Part shown: positions 8,005 to 16,950 of the stretch, piece by piece | Position numbering within the stretch: position 1 is the stretch's first letter | Layout of the letters: every line of letters begins with the position of its first letter | NCBI GenBank assembly: GCA_035325995.1 | Contig: DAOKYU010000001.1 | Span: 62,001 to 126,000, forward strand | Reading direction: 5' to 3' | Origin: Thermodesulfobacteriota bacterium | Lineage (GTDB): Bacteria; Desulfobacterota_D; UBA1144; Nemesobacterales; UBA2774 | DNA: 64,000 nucleotides | Program-made: the position numbers and the translations under genes | Notes under the pieces: model-generated | Told to the model about the DNA's origin: nothing | Databases searched by the model: none | Seen by the model: only the letters and a program-made list of their open reading frames with translations

Positions 8005-11000
8005 ATGGAGATCTCGGACTCGGCGTCATCGTCTCGATGAAGGACGCGTTCTCGCAGAACGCGGCCCGGGTCCAGTCGTCCATGCAGTCCCTGGACGAGA
8101 CGGTGGCCGCCTCCAGCGAGCGGATGACGCGCAACCTCGACCGCATCCAACAGGGCACCATGATGATCGGCGCGGGGCTGGCGCTCATGGCCGTGCCCGC
8201 GGGGCTCATCGCCTCCACCGCCGCGACCCAGAAAGCCCTGGGCGAAATTGCGTCACTCGGAATCAAGGACCTTCGGGCTCTCGAGGACGCCGCCGAGAGC
8301 TTCACCAACACCTGGGCCGGATACAGCAAGGCTGAATTCATCGGCGCGGCCTACGACGTAAAGTCGGCGTTGTCGAGCCTCTCCGACGAAGCCGTGGGCA
8401 CCTTCTCCGCCATGGCCGCGCTCACCGCCAAGGCCACCAAGGCCAGCATCCAGGAGATGGTCGGCACCTTCACCACCGGGTACGGCATCTTCAAGCCGAT
8501 CATGTCGGGCATGACCGACATGGAGTGGGCCAAGGCTTTCTCCGGAGCCATGGCTCAGACCGTAGCGTCCTTCAAGACCACCGGGGCGCAGATGGCTGAA
8601 GCCGTCAAAAACATCGGCGCGGTCGCCGCCGCTTCCAACATCCCGCTTCAGGAACAACTGGCTATTCTCGGGCAATTGCAGACCACCATGCCCGGTTCGG
8701 AAGCCGGAACACTCTACAAGGCTTTCATCATGAAGGCGGCCGAGGCCGGTGAACAATTGGGATTGTCCTTCGTGGATTCCACAGGAAGGCTCAAAGGGGT
8801 CATCCCCATTCTTCAAGAGATCAAGTCGCGCTTTCCGGACCTTACCCAGGCCGCCGCGCAGGTCCAGATCAAGAAGGCCTTCGGCTCCGATGAGGCGGTG
8901 AAGTTCCTGCTCCAGATGTCCCAGGGAATGGAGTCCCTGGAGGGCAACATCCGCACCATCGAACAGGCGATGAAGAGCGGCACCGCCGTCACCGAGGAAA
9001 TGGCGCGGGCCATGAACATGGATATCGGCAGTCAGTTCCAGCTTTTGCGCCAGCAGGTCGGAAACCTCGCTGAAATCCTCGGCCGCACGCTTCTGCCGGT
9101 GGTGACTCCGGTTATCCAGGGGATATCGAAAGCCGTCCTGTTCTTCCAGAGGCTCGCACGTTCGATGCCGGGGTTGACCAGAGTCCTCTTGACCTTGTCC
9201 ATCGCCCTGGGTGCCGTGCTGGTCGTCGTCGGGGGAGTCATCGCCGCGGCCGGGACCATCGGCCTCATGCTCCCCGCCATCAAGGCGGGGCTTGCCGCCA
9301 TGGGCGCGGCAATCGCCGGTGTGGGAAGCACGTTCGCCGCATACTTCCTTCCGGTGGTCGCGATCATCGGCGGTGTGGTGCTCGCCGTTTATCTCCTCAA
9401 GCGGGCTTGGGAGACCAACTTCGCCGGCATCAGGGACACCATCCTCGGCGCATGGGAAAAGGTGCAACTCGTATTCCAGGGAATCCGGGCGCTCGTTACA
9501 TCGCTTTCCGGCGGAGCCGGAACCATGTCGGCCGACCTGGCCCAGAAGCTCGAACAGGCCGGACTGATGGGACTGGTGGTCACGGTCTTCCGCATCTACT
9601 ACCGGGTGCGCCAGTTTCTGACCGGCTTGTGGGAGGCATTCTCCGATGCGTTCGGAAATATCAGGGCGATTCTCGAACCCGCGGTCCGGGCGCTCATGCA
9701 GGCTTACGGCATGCTGTACAAAGCGATCTTCTCGGTCCTTGAAATCTTCGGCTTGGCGGCCTCTTCCGCCGACGCCTCCTCCTGCCGGAGTCTCGGGGAG
9801 ACCCTCGGCACGGTTCTCGGTGTGATCGCCAAGGTCGGCGCGTATCTCCTCAAGTTCGTCATCTACAACCTGGCGGCCGTCATCACGGTGGTGGCTTGGG
9901 TGGTGCGCGCGGTCGTCTGGCTCGGCAAGACCATCGTCACCGCCTTCATCGAGGCGGGGAAGTTCATCTACAAGTTCTTCCTGCCGGTCCGGCTTTTGGT
10001 CGAGGCGTTCCGCATGGCGGCCCGGGTCGTCTATGCAGTCTGGCAGGTCCTCACCGGCGACATCTCCGTGCTCGACGGGCTCAAGGCCGTCGGCGGCGCG
10101 GTCTTTGATTTCCTGGCCACGCCGTTCCGCTGGGCCCGGGACGTGATCGCCGGTGTCTGGGATTTCATCAAGGGACTCTTCTCCGCCGTCGGAAGTTTTT
10201 TCGCTTCCGCGGCATCGGCTTTGGCTGCAGCCTTCATGGACCTGCCTCTGGTCCGGACGCTGGCCGATGTCTTCGGCGCGGTGCGGGGATTCTTATCCGG
10301 CGACACGACTTTCTTCGAGGCGGGCAAGGCGATTCTCGTATCCGTCGGAAAAGGCATCTGGTCGGCGGTCACCTATCCGTTCGAGATGCTCAAGAAGGCT
10401 CTCGGGTGGCTCCGCAGACTGCTGCCTTTTTCAGACGCGGAGACCGGTCCGTTGTCGGACCTCACCGCTTCCGGCGCAGCCGTTGTCAAGACGCTGGCCA
10501 AGGGAATGCTCGGCGTCCTCTCCCTGCCGGGCAAGGTGCTGGGTCTGGCGATGCAAGGGATGCTGGACGCGGTCCGCTGGGTATGGAACGGTCTGAAAAG
10601 CCTGGGAAGCGGCATTCTCTCCGCGGTCACCTGGCCGTTCAGGACAGGGGCGGAAGCCGCATCCGCCGTCTGGCGTAGCGTCAGTACTGCGGCATCGAGC
10701 GCTTGGAACGGGCTCATAACGCTCGGGCGTGGAGCTGCGGGCGTGTTGTCCGCGCCCTTCGGTTGGATGCAGTCCGCAGCCGGGACCGCATGGAACGGCA
10801 TCGCGAGCGCCGCAATCGGATTCTGGGGGAGCCTCGGGAGCATCGGGCGTACGGCTTGGTCGCTCGTCAGCACGCCCTTTTCGTGGATCGCAGTTTCCGC
10901 GGGAGAGGCCTGGGACCGGGTTCAAACCTCAGCCGGCGCAGCCTGGGATGGAATCGCCAACCTTCTGCAGGGTGGATGGAGCCGGATCGGTTCGCTGTTC

Positions 11001-11906
11001 CAGTCGTCTTGGCCGCTTCTTTCCGCGCCCTTCGACTGGATCGCCGGAAGTGTTTCCTCCGCCTGGAGCCGGATCACCGGCACGGCGTCGACGGCATGGG
11101 ACACTCTCAAGACCATGGCGCAGAGCGCCTGGGAGTGGATCAAAGCCCCGTTCGAGGGGTTGGCATCGGCCGCATCGTCCGCATGGGAACAAGTGAAGAC
11201 CGCCGCTTCGAGCGCCTTCGGGTCTCTGGCGTCCAGCGTATCCTCGCTGGCTGGCTCGGCGTTCGAGAGCGGCAGGGCGTTCATGACCGCGGTGGGCGAC
11301 GGCATCAAGTCCGCCGTGAGCGCGCCGTACCAGGCCGCCAAGTCGGCCCTTTCGTTCGTGCGGAATCTGCTGCCTTTCTCCGATGCCAAGGAAGGCCCGC
11401 TCGCGGACTTGACCCGAAGCGGCGCTGCGCTGATTCAGACCCTGGCCGGAGGCATCACCAAGGCTGCGTCCGCGCCCGCCGAGGCCATGACCCGCGCATT
11501 CGGATTCATGACCGGGCTGACCGGCAAGATCGCCGCTCCGGCCATGTTGGCGGGAACCCTGGCGCTCACACCGGTCATGGCGGCAGAAGCTCCGACGCTT
11601 GCCTCTTCCTTGGAAAGCACCGGAGCGGCGGTTCCGATGGAGCGACCGGCCACTCGTCTCGCCACCGGACAGGCCCGTCTTCTCGGTGAGACCAAGGGAG
11701 CGCTCGGTCCAGAGTCAGGCATGCCCGCCGCACCTCCGGGGGAGACGCTTCGCCCGGTGCTCGAATCCTTGCTGGCGAAGATGGAGCAACTCGGCGAGCG
11801 ACCCATCGAGGTGTCGGTGACCACGCTGCTCGACGGACGGCAGGTGGCCCGTTCCGTGTACCGGGACCTGCGCGAGCGCAAGATCAAGAACTACGAGACG
11901 CTGTGA
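8001..11906 (+). CDS. Tail tape measure protein
   Basis: At 1301 residues this is the longest phage gene, placed between the tail chaperone and baseplate genes. The N-terminal 350 residues (for example MNGDLGLGVIVSMKDAFSQN and the region with LQTTMPGSEAGTLYKAF) match the phage minor-tail/tape-measure core. Hydrophobic stretches lie at about 390-470 and 610-690. Residues about 855-1080 contain a Trp-rich repeat (AWNGI, AWDGI, AWSRI, AWDTL, AWEWI). An 80-residue cassette with LLPFSDA.(T/E)GPL(S/A)DLT is duplicated at about 806 and 1122. It sets tail length and threads the tube; the length suggests a tail of very roughly 200 nm. Confidence 0.92.
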   Translation: MNGDLGLGVIVSMKDAFSQNAARVQSSMQSLDETVAASSERMTRNLDRIQQGTMMIGAGLALMAVPAGLIASTAATQKALGEIASLGIKDLRALEDAAESFTNTWAGYSKAEFIGAAYDVKSALSSLSDEAVGTFSAMAALTAKATKASIQEMVGTFTTGYGIFKPIMSGMTDMEWAKAFSGAMAQTVASFKTTGAQMAEAVKNIGAVAAASNIPLQEQLAILGQLQTTMPGSEAGTLYKAFIMKAAEAGEQLGLSFVDSTGRLKGVIPILQEIKSRFPDLTQAAAQVQIKKAFGSDEAVKFLLQMSQGMESLEGNIRTIEQAMKSGTAVTEEMARAMNMDIGSQFQLLRQQVGNLAEILGRTLLPVVTPVIQGISKAVLFFQRLARSMPGLTRVLLTLSIALGAVLVVVGGVIAAAGTIGLMLPAIKAGLAAMGAAIAGVGSTFAAYFLPVVAIIGGVVLAVYLLKRAWETNFAGIRDTILGAWEKVQLVFQGIRALVTSLSGGAGTMSADLAQKLEQAGLMGLVVTVFRIYYRVRQFLTGLWEAFSDAFGNIRAILEPAVRALMQAYGMLYKAIFSVLEIFGLAASSADASSCRSLGETLGTVLGVIAKVGAYLLKFVIYNLAAVITVVAWVVRAVVWLGKTIVTAFIEAGKFIYKFFLPVRLLVEAFRMAARVVYAVWQVLTGDISVLDGLKAVGGAVFDFLATPFRWARDVIAGVWDFIKGLFSAVGSFFASAASALAAAFMDLPLVRTLADVFGAVRGFLSGDTTFFEAGKAILVSVGKGIWSAVTYPFEMLKKALGWLRRLLPFSDAETGPLSDLTASGAAVVKTLAKGMLGVLSLPGKVLGLAMQGMLDAVRWVWNGLKSLGSGILSAVTWPFRTGAEAASAVWRSVSTAASSAWNGLITLGRGAAGVLSAPFGWMQSAAGTAWNGIASAAIGFWGSLGSIGRTAWSLVSTPFSWIAVSAGEAWDRVQTSAGAAWDGIANLLQGGWSRIGSLFQSSWPLLSAPFDWIAGSVSSAWSRITGTASTAWDTLKTMAQSAWEWIKAPFEGLASAASSAWEQVKTAASSAFGSLASSVSSLAGSAFESGRAFMTAVGDGIKSAVSAPYQAAKSALSFVRNLLPFSDAKEGPLADLTRSGAALIQTLAGGITKAASAPAEAMTRAFGFMTGLTGKIAAPAMLAGTLALTPVMAAEAPTLASSLESTGAAVPMERPATRLATGQARLLGETKGALGPESGMPAAPPGETLRPVLESLLAKMEQLGERPIEVSVTTLLDGRQVARSVYRDLRERKIKNYETL

Positions 11907-11913
11907 GGAACGC

Positions 11914-12225
11914 ATGAAACGGATATTCATTTGCAGCCGGTACGCCGGGGACGTTCCCCGGAACACGGCGACCGCCGAACGTCTCTGCCGGAAGGCGGTG
12001 GAACGCGGTTGCGCGCCCTTTGCGCCGCACCTTCTCTACACGCGCTTCCTCGATGACGGAAAGACCTCCGAACGCGAAGCGGGCATCGCCTGCGGCCTGA
12101 CGTTCATGGAGAGCTGCGACGAGGTCTGGGTGTTCACCGGCGACGGTCTTTCCGACGGCATGCGCCGGGAAGTCGATCATGCCAGGCGTCTGGGCAAGCC
12201 CGTGGTCGAACTGGAGGTGATGTAG
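11914..12225 (+). CDS. Nucleoside 2-deoxyribosyltransferase-like protein (DUF4406/DUF7768 type)
   Basis: This 103-residue Rossmann-like protein opens MKRIFICSRYAGDVPRNTAT and ends DEVWVFTGDGLSDGMRREVD plus HARRLGKPVVEL. That is the layout of small phage proteins related to nucleoside deoxyribosyltransferases ('ifi.spy.gd...n', 'cdevWvfg...s.Gm..E...A...gkpv'). It sits between tape measure and baseplate genes, separated by 7 and 2 bases, so it is co-expressed with structural genes. The substrate is unknown, and enzymatic activity is inferred from family resemblance. Confidence 0.7.
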   Translation: MKRIFICSRYAGDVPRNTATAERLCRKAVERGCAPFAPHLLYTRFLDDGKTSEREAGIACGLTFMESCDEVWVFTGDGLSDGMRREVDHARRLGKPVVELEVM

Positions 12226-12227
12226 CC

Positions 12228-12698
12228 GTGGCTTGGGACCGGAAAGAGATCACCGCGTACCTGGTGGACGTGGACACGGGCGACTACCTCGATTTTCAGT
12301 ACAACCCGAACGACATCGTCGACGAGAAAAGCACGGCCTACGCGGCCATCAAGATTCCGGGCATGAGCCATCCCCGCTACCAGTACGTGGCCGGCGAGCC
12401 GCGCAAGATCGGCTTCAAGCTGGTCTTCTTCAAGGGGTCCGTAAAGGAGTCGGTGGACTGGCTGCGCTCGCTGCTCTATCCCGAACACGCCGGAACCATG
12501 CTCAAGAACGCCCCGCACCGGGTGATCTTCATGTTCGGAGACCTCTACCCGGGCGTGCTCTGCGTCGTCCGCCAGGTGAAGGCCCGGTTCTTCCACATGT
12601 TCGACCGGGACAACCTGCTGCCCCAGCACGCCGAAGTGGACGTGATGCTCGAGGAGTACATCGACCAGTCCGTGGACTATTCGGAGGTGCGCGGATGA
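12228..12698 (+). CDS. Contractile-injection-system tube-type baseplate protein
   Basis: This 156-residue protein contains LDFQYNPNDIVDEKSTAYAA followed by IPGMSHPRYQYVAGEPRKIG. The phrases 'f.yNP..i...r...w......G...p...y.gge.r.i.F.L.f' are typical of the CIS tube (Afp7-N / gp48-54-like) family that caps the baseplate end of the tube. The GTG start lies two bases after the previous stop, and its own stop overlaps the next start (ATGA). With the next gene it forms a split version of the two-domain Afp7 protein. Confidence 0.75.
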   Translation: MAWDRKEITAYLVDVDTGDYLDFQYNPNDIVDEKSTAYAAIKIPGMSHPRYQYVAGEPRKIGFKLVFFKGSVKESVDWLRSLLYPEHAGTMLKNAPHRVIFMFGDLYPGVLCVVRQVKARFFHMFDRDNLLPQHAEVDVMLEEYIDQSVDYSEVRG

Positions 12699-12985
12699 TC
12701 GGACGTCGATCCAGATACGCGGCATCCATTCTCTACACGTCGGGAGAAGGGGATTTCCTGGGCACGCGTCCGGCCATCGAGAGCAAACCCCGGCCCGACG
12801 ACCGGTTTCACACGGTGATCGAGGGGGACCGGGTCGATTTGCTGGCCCATCGCTATCTGGGACACGCCGATCTCTGGTGGATCATCTGCGACTACAACGA
12901 CATTTTCTTTCCCATGGAACTGACGCCGGGGACCATCCTGCGCATCCCCTCGGCGGAACACGTCAGCATGCGGCTTCTGGACTGA
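12695..12985 (+). CDS. LysM-like tail protein X
   Basis: This 96-residue protein contains FHTVIEGDRVDLLAHRYLGH, then LWWIICDYNDIFFPMELTPG and TILRIPS. That is the LysM-like fold of P2 gpX and of T4 gp53-type baseplate proteins ('GD.ld.ia.r.yGd..lWw.Ia..N.i..P..l..G..l.iP'). The ATG overlaps the preceding stop. It should sit at the hub between the tube and the spike. Confidence 0.78.
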   Translation: MIGRRSRYAASILYTSGEGDFLGTRPAIESKPRPDDRFHTVIEGDRVDLLAHRYLGHADLWWIICDYNDIFFPMELTPGTILRIPSAEHVSMRLLD

Positions 12986-13004
12986 GTCTCCGGACGCATC
13001 CATC

Positions 13005-13043
13005 CCGACACCTCGCGCCAGTCGCCGGTAAGTATCCGGTGGA
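13005..13043 (+). repeat. 39-bp dispersed repeat, copy B
   Basis: This second copy of the CCGACA...CCGGTAAGTATCC element starts 19 bases after a stop codon and ends 36 bases before the gpD start. Alignment with copy A, made by eye, gives roughly 28 identical positions of 39. The following bases can close a CGGT/ACCG pairing. Confidence 0.55.
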
Positions 13044-13079
13044 GTCCGTCCTTCAGGCGGGCCGACTGGAGACCGGCGC

Positions 13080-14345
13080 ATGGACATCGACACATTCAAA
13101 CCGACTTTTGTGATTCAGATCGAGGGGCAGACCCTTTCGGCGGATATCACGCAGGAGATCACCTCGTTCGTCTTCGAGGACAACGAGGAGGAACTCGACG
13201 TGTTGGAGCTCGCGGTCACCGACCGGAACCTCCAGTTCGTCGACGATCCTCTGTTCCAGGAAGGCAACGAGATCGTCGCCCGTTTCGGATATGTCGGCAA
13301 CCTTTCCCCGCGCAAGAAGGCGGTCATCAAGGATATCGACTACGACTTTCCGGAGGACGGTGACCCGACCATTCGCATCAAGGCCTACGACAAAGGCTTC
13401 AAGCTGGCCGGAAAGGAGAACCAGAAGGTCTGGCAGAAGCCCGCTCCCGGAATCCTCTACTCCGAGATCGCCGAGGAGATCGCGGGGGCCAACGGCCTCA
13501 CTCCGGTGGTCACGCCCACCAAGGGCCGCCATCTGCGCGTAACCCAGAGCAACGTCTCCGACGCGCAGTTCCTCAAGGAACTGGCCGGAAAGGCGCGCGA
13601 CAAGGACGGCGACGGCGTCACCGGATACGTCTTCTACATCCAGGACGACGAGCTGCATTTCCATCCCCGCGATCTGGACAAGAAGCCCGCCGCGATCCTC
13701 GAGTACTTCACCGACCGCAAGGGCGTTCTGCGTTCCTTCCGCCCCTCGACGCAATCACAGGGAGCCAAGGGAGCGGGCGTCGAGACCAAGGCCGTGGGCG
13801 TGGACCCGCGCAAGAAGGAGCCGGTCGAGCACAAGGCCAACAACGAGACCACCCCGGAGCGGACTTCGTTGGGGAAGCGGACCTACCTAGTGGACGGGAA
13901 CACCGGCGAGGGCACTTACAAGGAGCAGGAGTCCGGGCAGGTGGTCCCCACCTTTGACCGTTCCGAGGGCTTCCACGAGGAGCCGCGACAGGAACCGGCA
14001 CAGGACCTCTCCGAGGGGAAGTTCCGCGAGGCCGAGCTCCGCCAGGTGGAAGCCGACGCGGTGACCATCGGCATCCCCGCGCTGCGCGCCAAGCAGAACG
14101 TGGAGGTCAAAGGCGTGGGCCGCAAATTCTCGGGCGTCTACTACTGCCATTCGGTCCGCCACGCTTTCGGCGAGGGCGGATATCACTGCGAACTGAAACT
14201 CAAGAAAAACGCCCTGGGCAAAGGGGCGGGCGACAAGTCGGACGAGGCCAAGGGCAAGCAGAACGACCAGGAAGCGCCGCCCACACCGAAGGAAGAGCCG
14301 CCGCCGATGGTGACCATCGACGCGGACAGCGGGCGGAGGCTGTAA
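13080..14345 (+). CDS. Late control / hub protein gpD (gp27-like)
   Basis: This 421-residue protein has the features of P2 gpD and the VgrG gp27-like half. These are an N-terminal barrel with IEGQTLSADITQEITSFVFE and DNEEELDVLELAVTDRNLQF, then IRIKAYDKGFKLAGKENQKV, an AGANGLTPVV segment, and QSNVSDAQFLKELAGKARDK followed by a 'f.i..d.l.f.prdl' strand. The C-terminal 100 residues are charged and low-complexity. The spike (gpV) is a separate downstream gene, so hub and spike are split here as in P2. Confidence 0.87.
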   Translation: MDIDTFKPTFVIQIEGQTLSADITQEITSFVFEDNEEELDVLELAVTDRNLQFVDDPLFQEGNEIVARFGYVGNLSPRKKAVIKDIDYDFPEDGDPTIRIKAYDKGFKLAGKENQKVWQKPAPGILYSEIAEEIAGANGLTPVVTPTKGRHLRVTQSNVSDAQFLKELAGKARDKDGDGVTGYVFYIQDDELHFHPRDLDKKPAAILEYFTDRKGVLRSFRPSTQSQGAKGAGVETKAVGVDPRKKEPVEHKANNETTPERTSLGKRTYLVDGNTGEGTYKEQESGQVVPTFDRSEGFHEEPRQEPAQDLSEGKFREAELRQVEADAVTIGIPALRAKQNVEVKGVGRKFSGVYYCHSVRHAFGEGGYHCELKLKKNALGKGAGDKSDEAKGKQNDQEAPPTPKEEPPPMVTIDADSGRRL

Positions 14346-14358
14346 GGAGGAAAAGCAC

Positions 14359-14790
14359 ATGGGAGATCTGAGCCGGAATTTCTCGAAGAGCGAGTTCGCC
14401 TGCCGGTGTTGCGGCAAAACCGAGATCGATCAACGCCTCGTGGAAGCGCTCCAGGAATTGCGCGACCTCGCGGGCGCTCCCGTCCGCGTCACCAGCGGCT
14501 ACCGCTGCCCCGATCACAACCGGGCGGTGGGCGGTGCAAAACAGAGCCGGCATCTGCTCGGACATGCCGCGGACATCGTGATCAAGGGCTTGTCCGTCAC
14601 CGGGATGTTCGAACTCGCCGAGCGGGTGGCCGCCTTCCGTAACGGCGGAATCGGCGTCTACCCGGAGCAAGGATTTGTCCACGTGGACATCCGCGAGGTG
14701 CGGACCCGATGGGGACACCTCGGCGGGAAATACGTGTCGTTCGAAGAAGCGATGAAAACAAACGGAGGTGACCGCAATGCAGCAGTTTGA
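14359..14790 (+). CDS. Peptidoglycan endopeptidase, M15 family (endolysin or tail lysin)
   Basis: The 143-residue protein has the M15/DD-carboxypeptidase zinc site. VTSGYRCPDHNRAVGG is followed by SRHLLGHAADI, with the His and Asp ligands, and then FVHVDIRE supplies the third ligand and the catalytic Asp. An N-terminal CRCCGK phrase is also common in this phage subfamily. It cleaves peptide crosslinks. Its position beside a holin-like gene suggests host lysis, while its position between hub and spike also fits a virion-associated lysin; the sequence does not decide between them. Confidence 0.88.
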   Translation: MGDLSRNFSKSEFACRCCGKTEIDQRLVEALQELRDLAGAPVRVTSGYRCPDHNRAVGGAKQSRHLLGHAADIVIKGLSVTGMFELAERVAAFRNGGIGVYPEQGFVHVDIREVRTRWGHLGGKYVSFEEAMKTNGGDRNAAV

Positions 14791-15103
14791 ACAGATTCTG
14801 ACCTTCATCCTGGACCACAAGGAACTCATCGCGACCTTGTTCGTGACGCTCCTCACCGTCATCAAGCTGACCGCCTGGGGCCGGGCCAAGGCCGCGGCTC
14901 TGGACGCGGTGATCGGCGTCATCGAGCGGCTCGGCGCGAAAGAGGTCAAAACCGGCGTCGCCGGGCAGGAACCCAAGCTCGAAGCCGCAGCCCAGGACGC
15001 CCTGCGTCATGCCGTGGCCAAGGCCGATCCGAAGAAGACGCCGGACGGAACCGTCACCCGCATCGTGCGCGAGGTACTGCGGGGCTTCCTGCCGCTGAAA
15101 TAA
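14777..15103 (+). CDS. Single-TM holin-like protein
   Basis: This 108-residue protein has one clear N-terminal membrane segment, LIATLFVTLLTVIKLTAW (about residues 16-33), followed by a charged helical tail. The ATG at 14777 is preferred because GGAGG at 14764-14768 is eight bases upstream. It overlaps the end of the M15 peptidase gene, an arrangement that suggests an endolysin/holin pair, though no specific holin family is recognised. Confidence 0.55.
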   Translation: MQQFEQILTFILDHKELIATLFVTLLTVIKLTAWGRAKAAALDAVIGVIERLGAKEVKTGVAGQEPKLEAAAQDALRHAVAKADPKKTPDGTVTRIVREVLRGFLPLK

Positions 15104-15118
15104 TTCGGAGGACGGACC

Positions 15119-16168
15119 GTGATCGAAACCCAGGACCGTCAGCACGAGGAGCGATACAAAAACCGTTGGTACGGCAAGTACCGAGCGTTCTTGCGGGACA
15201 ACAACGATCCGGAGCGGCTCGGCCGCTGTCGGCTCGAAATCCCCGCCGTGCTCGGCACCGGCAAGGAGAACTGGTCGGAATGGGCGTGGCCCTGCTTTGC
15301 CTACGGAGGCAACGAAGACATCGGCGTGTTTCTCATCCCCGAGGAAGGGGCTTCCGTCTGGGCCGAGTTCGAGGGCGGCAACGTCCAGTACCCGATCTGG
15401 TCCGGCGTGTGGCTGGCCAAGACCAACCCCGGCGAACAACCGGAAGAATCGAAGCGCCTGTGCTCCGATCCGACCTGCACCGACTGTGAGGACAAGCTCG
15501 AACACAAGCCCGATCGGCAAGACGACCTAGAGCACAAGAAACACCACGGTCACCCGCCGTACTACTGCCCGCGCCGCAAGGTTCTTCTCAAGACCGAAAC
15601 CGGTCACACCATCGTTCTCGACGACCGGGACGAGGAGGAGTTCCTCAAGGTCATCGACCGGGCGGGGCAGATTCTCCACATGGAATGCCGCGTGAAGCGC
15701 GACGTTCAGGCCGGCAATGCGCGCCGCCGGGGGACCAAGGACGCCGAGCAGGGCGACCAACTCGACATCGACTCGGACATCAAGGACCAGAAGGCCCGGA
15801 TCGAGATCACCGATCTGTGCCGCCAGTTCGTGCGCTGGGAGGCGTGGAAGGACAAGGAGAAAATCCATATCCAGTCCTGCGACAAATCCCGCGCCCGGTG
15901 GCAGAAGATTCTCATCGACACCACCAAGGGCAAGGAGAAGGTCCACATCTGGGGTCTCTGCGGCACGCAGGAAATCCTCATCGATTCCACCGCCGGGACC
16001 GAGATGATTCGTCTCACGGACAAGGCCGGCCAGGTCGTCGTGATGAACGCGGCCGCCGGACAGGAGCGCATCCAAGCCACGGACAAATCCGGAAGCGTGA
16101 TCCTCATGGACGCCGTCATGGGGAACATCGTCATCCGCTCGACGAACAAGGTGCTGATCAACCCATGA
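15119..16168 (+). CDS. Baseplate spike protein gpV (gp5-like OB fold plus beta-helix)
   Basis: This 349-residue protein starts at a GTG after CGGAGG. Residues 1-110 match the gp5/gpV OB-fold ('GkyrafV.dn.DPe..GRcrleiPavlG...sewA.P...ygg..GvflIPeeGa.VwveFe.Gn...PiW.G.w'). A Cys/His-rich insert with a KHHGHPP phrase follows at about 115-150. The second half holds repeating strands (HIQSCD, LIDTTKGKEKVHI, LIDSTAGTEMIRLT, VVMNAAAGQERIQAT) typical of a trimeric beta-helical spike. The PAAR protein encoded at 17320 would cap it. Confidence 0.88.
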   Translation: MIETQDRQHEERYKNRWYGKYRAFLRDNNDPERLGRCRLEIPAVLGTGKENWSEWAWPCFAYGGNEDIGVFLIPEEGASVWAEFEGGNVQYPIWSGVWLAKTNPGEQPEESKRLCSDPTCTDCEDKLEHKPDRQDDLEHKKHHGHPPYYCPRRKVLLKTETGHTIVLDDRDEEEFLKVIDRAGQILHMECRVKRDVQAGNARRRGTKDAEQGDQLDIDSDIKDQKARIEITDLCRQFVRWEAWKDKEKIHIQSCDKSRARWQKILIDTTKGKEKVHIWGLCGTQEILIDSTAGTEMIRLTDKAGQVVVMNAAAGQERIQATDKSGSVILMDAVMGNIVIRSTNKVLINP

Positions 16169-16950
16169 CAAACAACGAGACGACAAGCCCCGCGGCATCC
16201 CTGGTCATGACCGTGTATAACGGCGAGCGTTATCTCGCCGAGGCGGTCGAAAGTGTTCTGGCCCAAACCCGGCGGGACTTTGAACTGGTCGTCTGGGATG
16301 ACGGCTCCACTGACCGGACACTGGAGATCGCCCGTGACTACGCCAAGCTGGACGACCGCGTGCGCGTCGTCGCTGCGAAGCATCTGGGCCGGACCCCGGC
16401 GCTCAAGGCCGCGATTGCGGAGACGGCCGCGCCGTACCTCGGCTGGGTCGACGGCGACGACATCCTCGCCGTGACGGCGTTGGAAGAGACCGCCGCGGTT
16501 CTCGACCGGGAATCCTCTGTAGGTCTGGTCTACACCGACTACGTGACCATCGGGGAGGACGGCAAGGCACGCGGCTACGGCAACCGCTGCCGGATTCCCT
16601 TCTCCAAGGACCGGATGCTTCTCGACTTCATGACTTTCCATTTCCGCCTGATGCGGCGCTCGGCCTTCGTCGCGGCGGGCGGCATCGACGAAAGCTTCCG
16701 TTGCGCGGAGGACTACGACCTCTGCCTGCGTATGGCGGAGCTGACCGAGGTCCGCCACATCCGCAGACCGCTCTATTACTACCGCATCCATGCGGACTCC
16801 ATCTCCCAGCGCATGCGGATCGAACAGATCCACTGCGCCCGCGACGCCGTGGTCCATGCGCTGGAACGGCGAGGCCTGTCCGACCGGTTCGAGATCGATC
16901 TGCAGATACGCGGCCGCTTTTCGCTGCGAAGGAGGAAAACGAATGGATGA
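16165..16950 (+). CDS. Family 2 glycosyltransferase
   Basis: The frame from the ATG at 16165, which overlaps the spike stop as ATGA, encodes 261 residues with a complete GT2 (GT-A) domain. The visible motifs are SLVMTVYNGERYLAEAVESV near the start, VVWDDGSTDRTLEIA, a WVDGDD metal-binding DxD, and a C-terminal FRCAEDYDLCLRMAE motif with the catalytic ED. There are no membrane segments. It is translationally coupled to a spike gene and followed by a membrane-anchored coiled-coil gene. The likely role is to glycosylate virion proteins or host surface glycans; which one is unknown. Confidence 0.85.
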   Translation: MTNNETTSPAASLVMTVYNGERYLAEAVESVLAQTRRDFELVVWDDGSTDRTLEIARDYAKLDDRVRVVAAKHLGRTPALKAAIAETAAPYLGWVDGDDILAVTALEETAAVLDRESSVGLVYTDYVTIGEDGKARGYGNRCRIPFSKDRMLLDFMTFHFRLMRRSAFVAAGGIDESFRCAEDYDLCLRMAELTEVRHIRRPLYYYRIHADSISQRMRIEQIHCARDAVVHALERRGLSDRFEIDLQIRGRFSLRRRKTNG

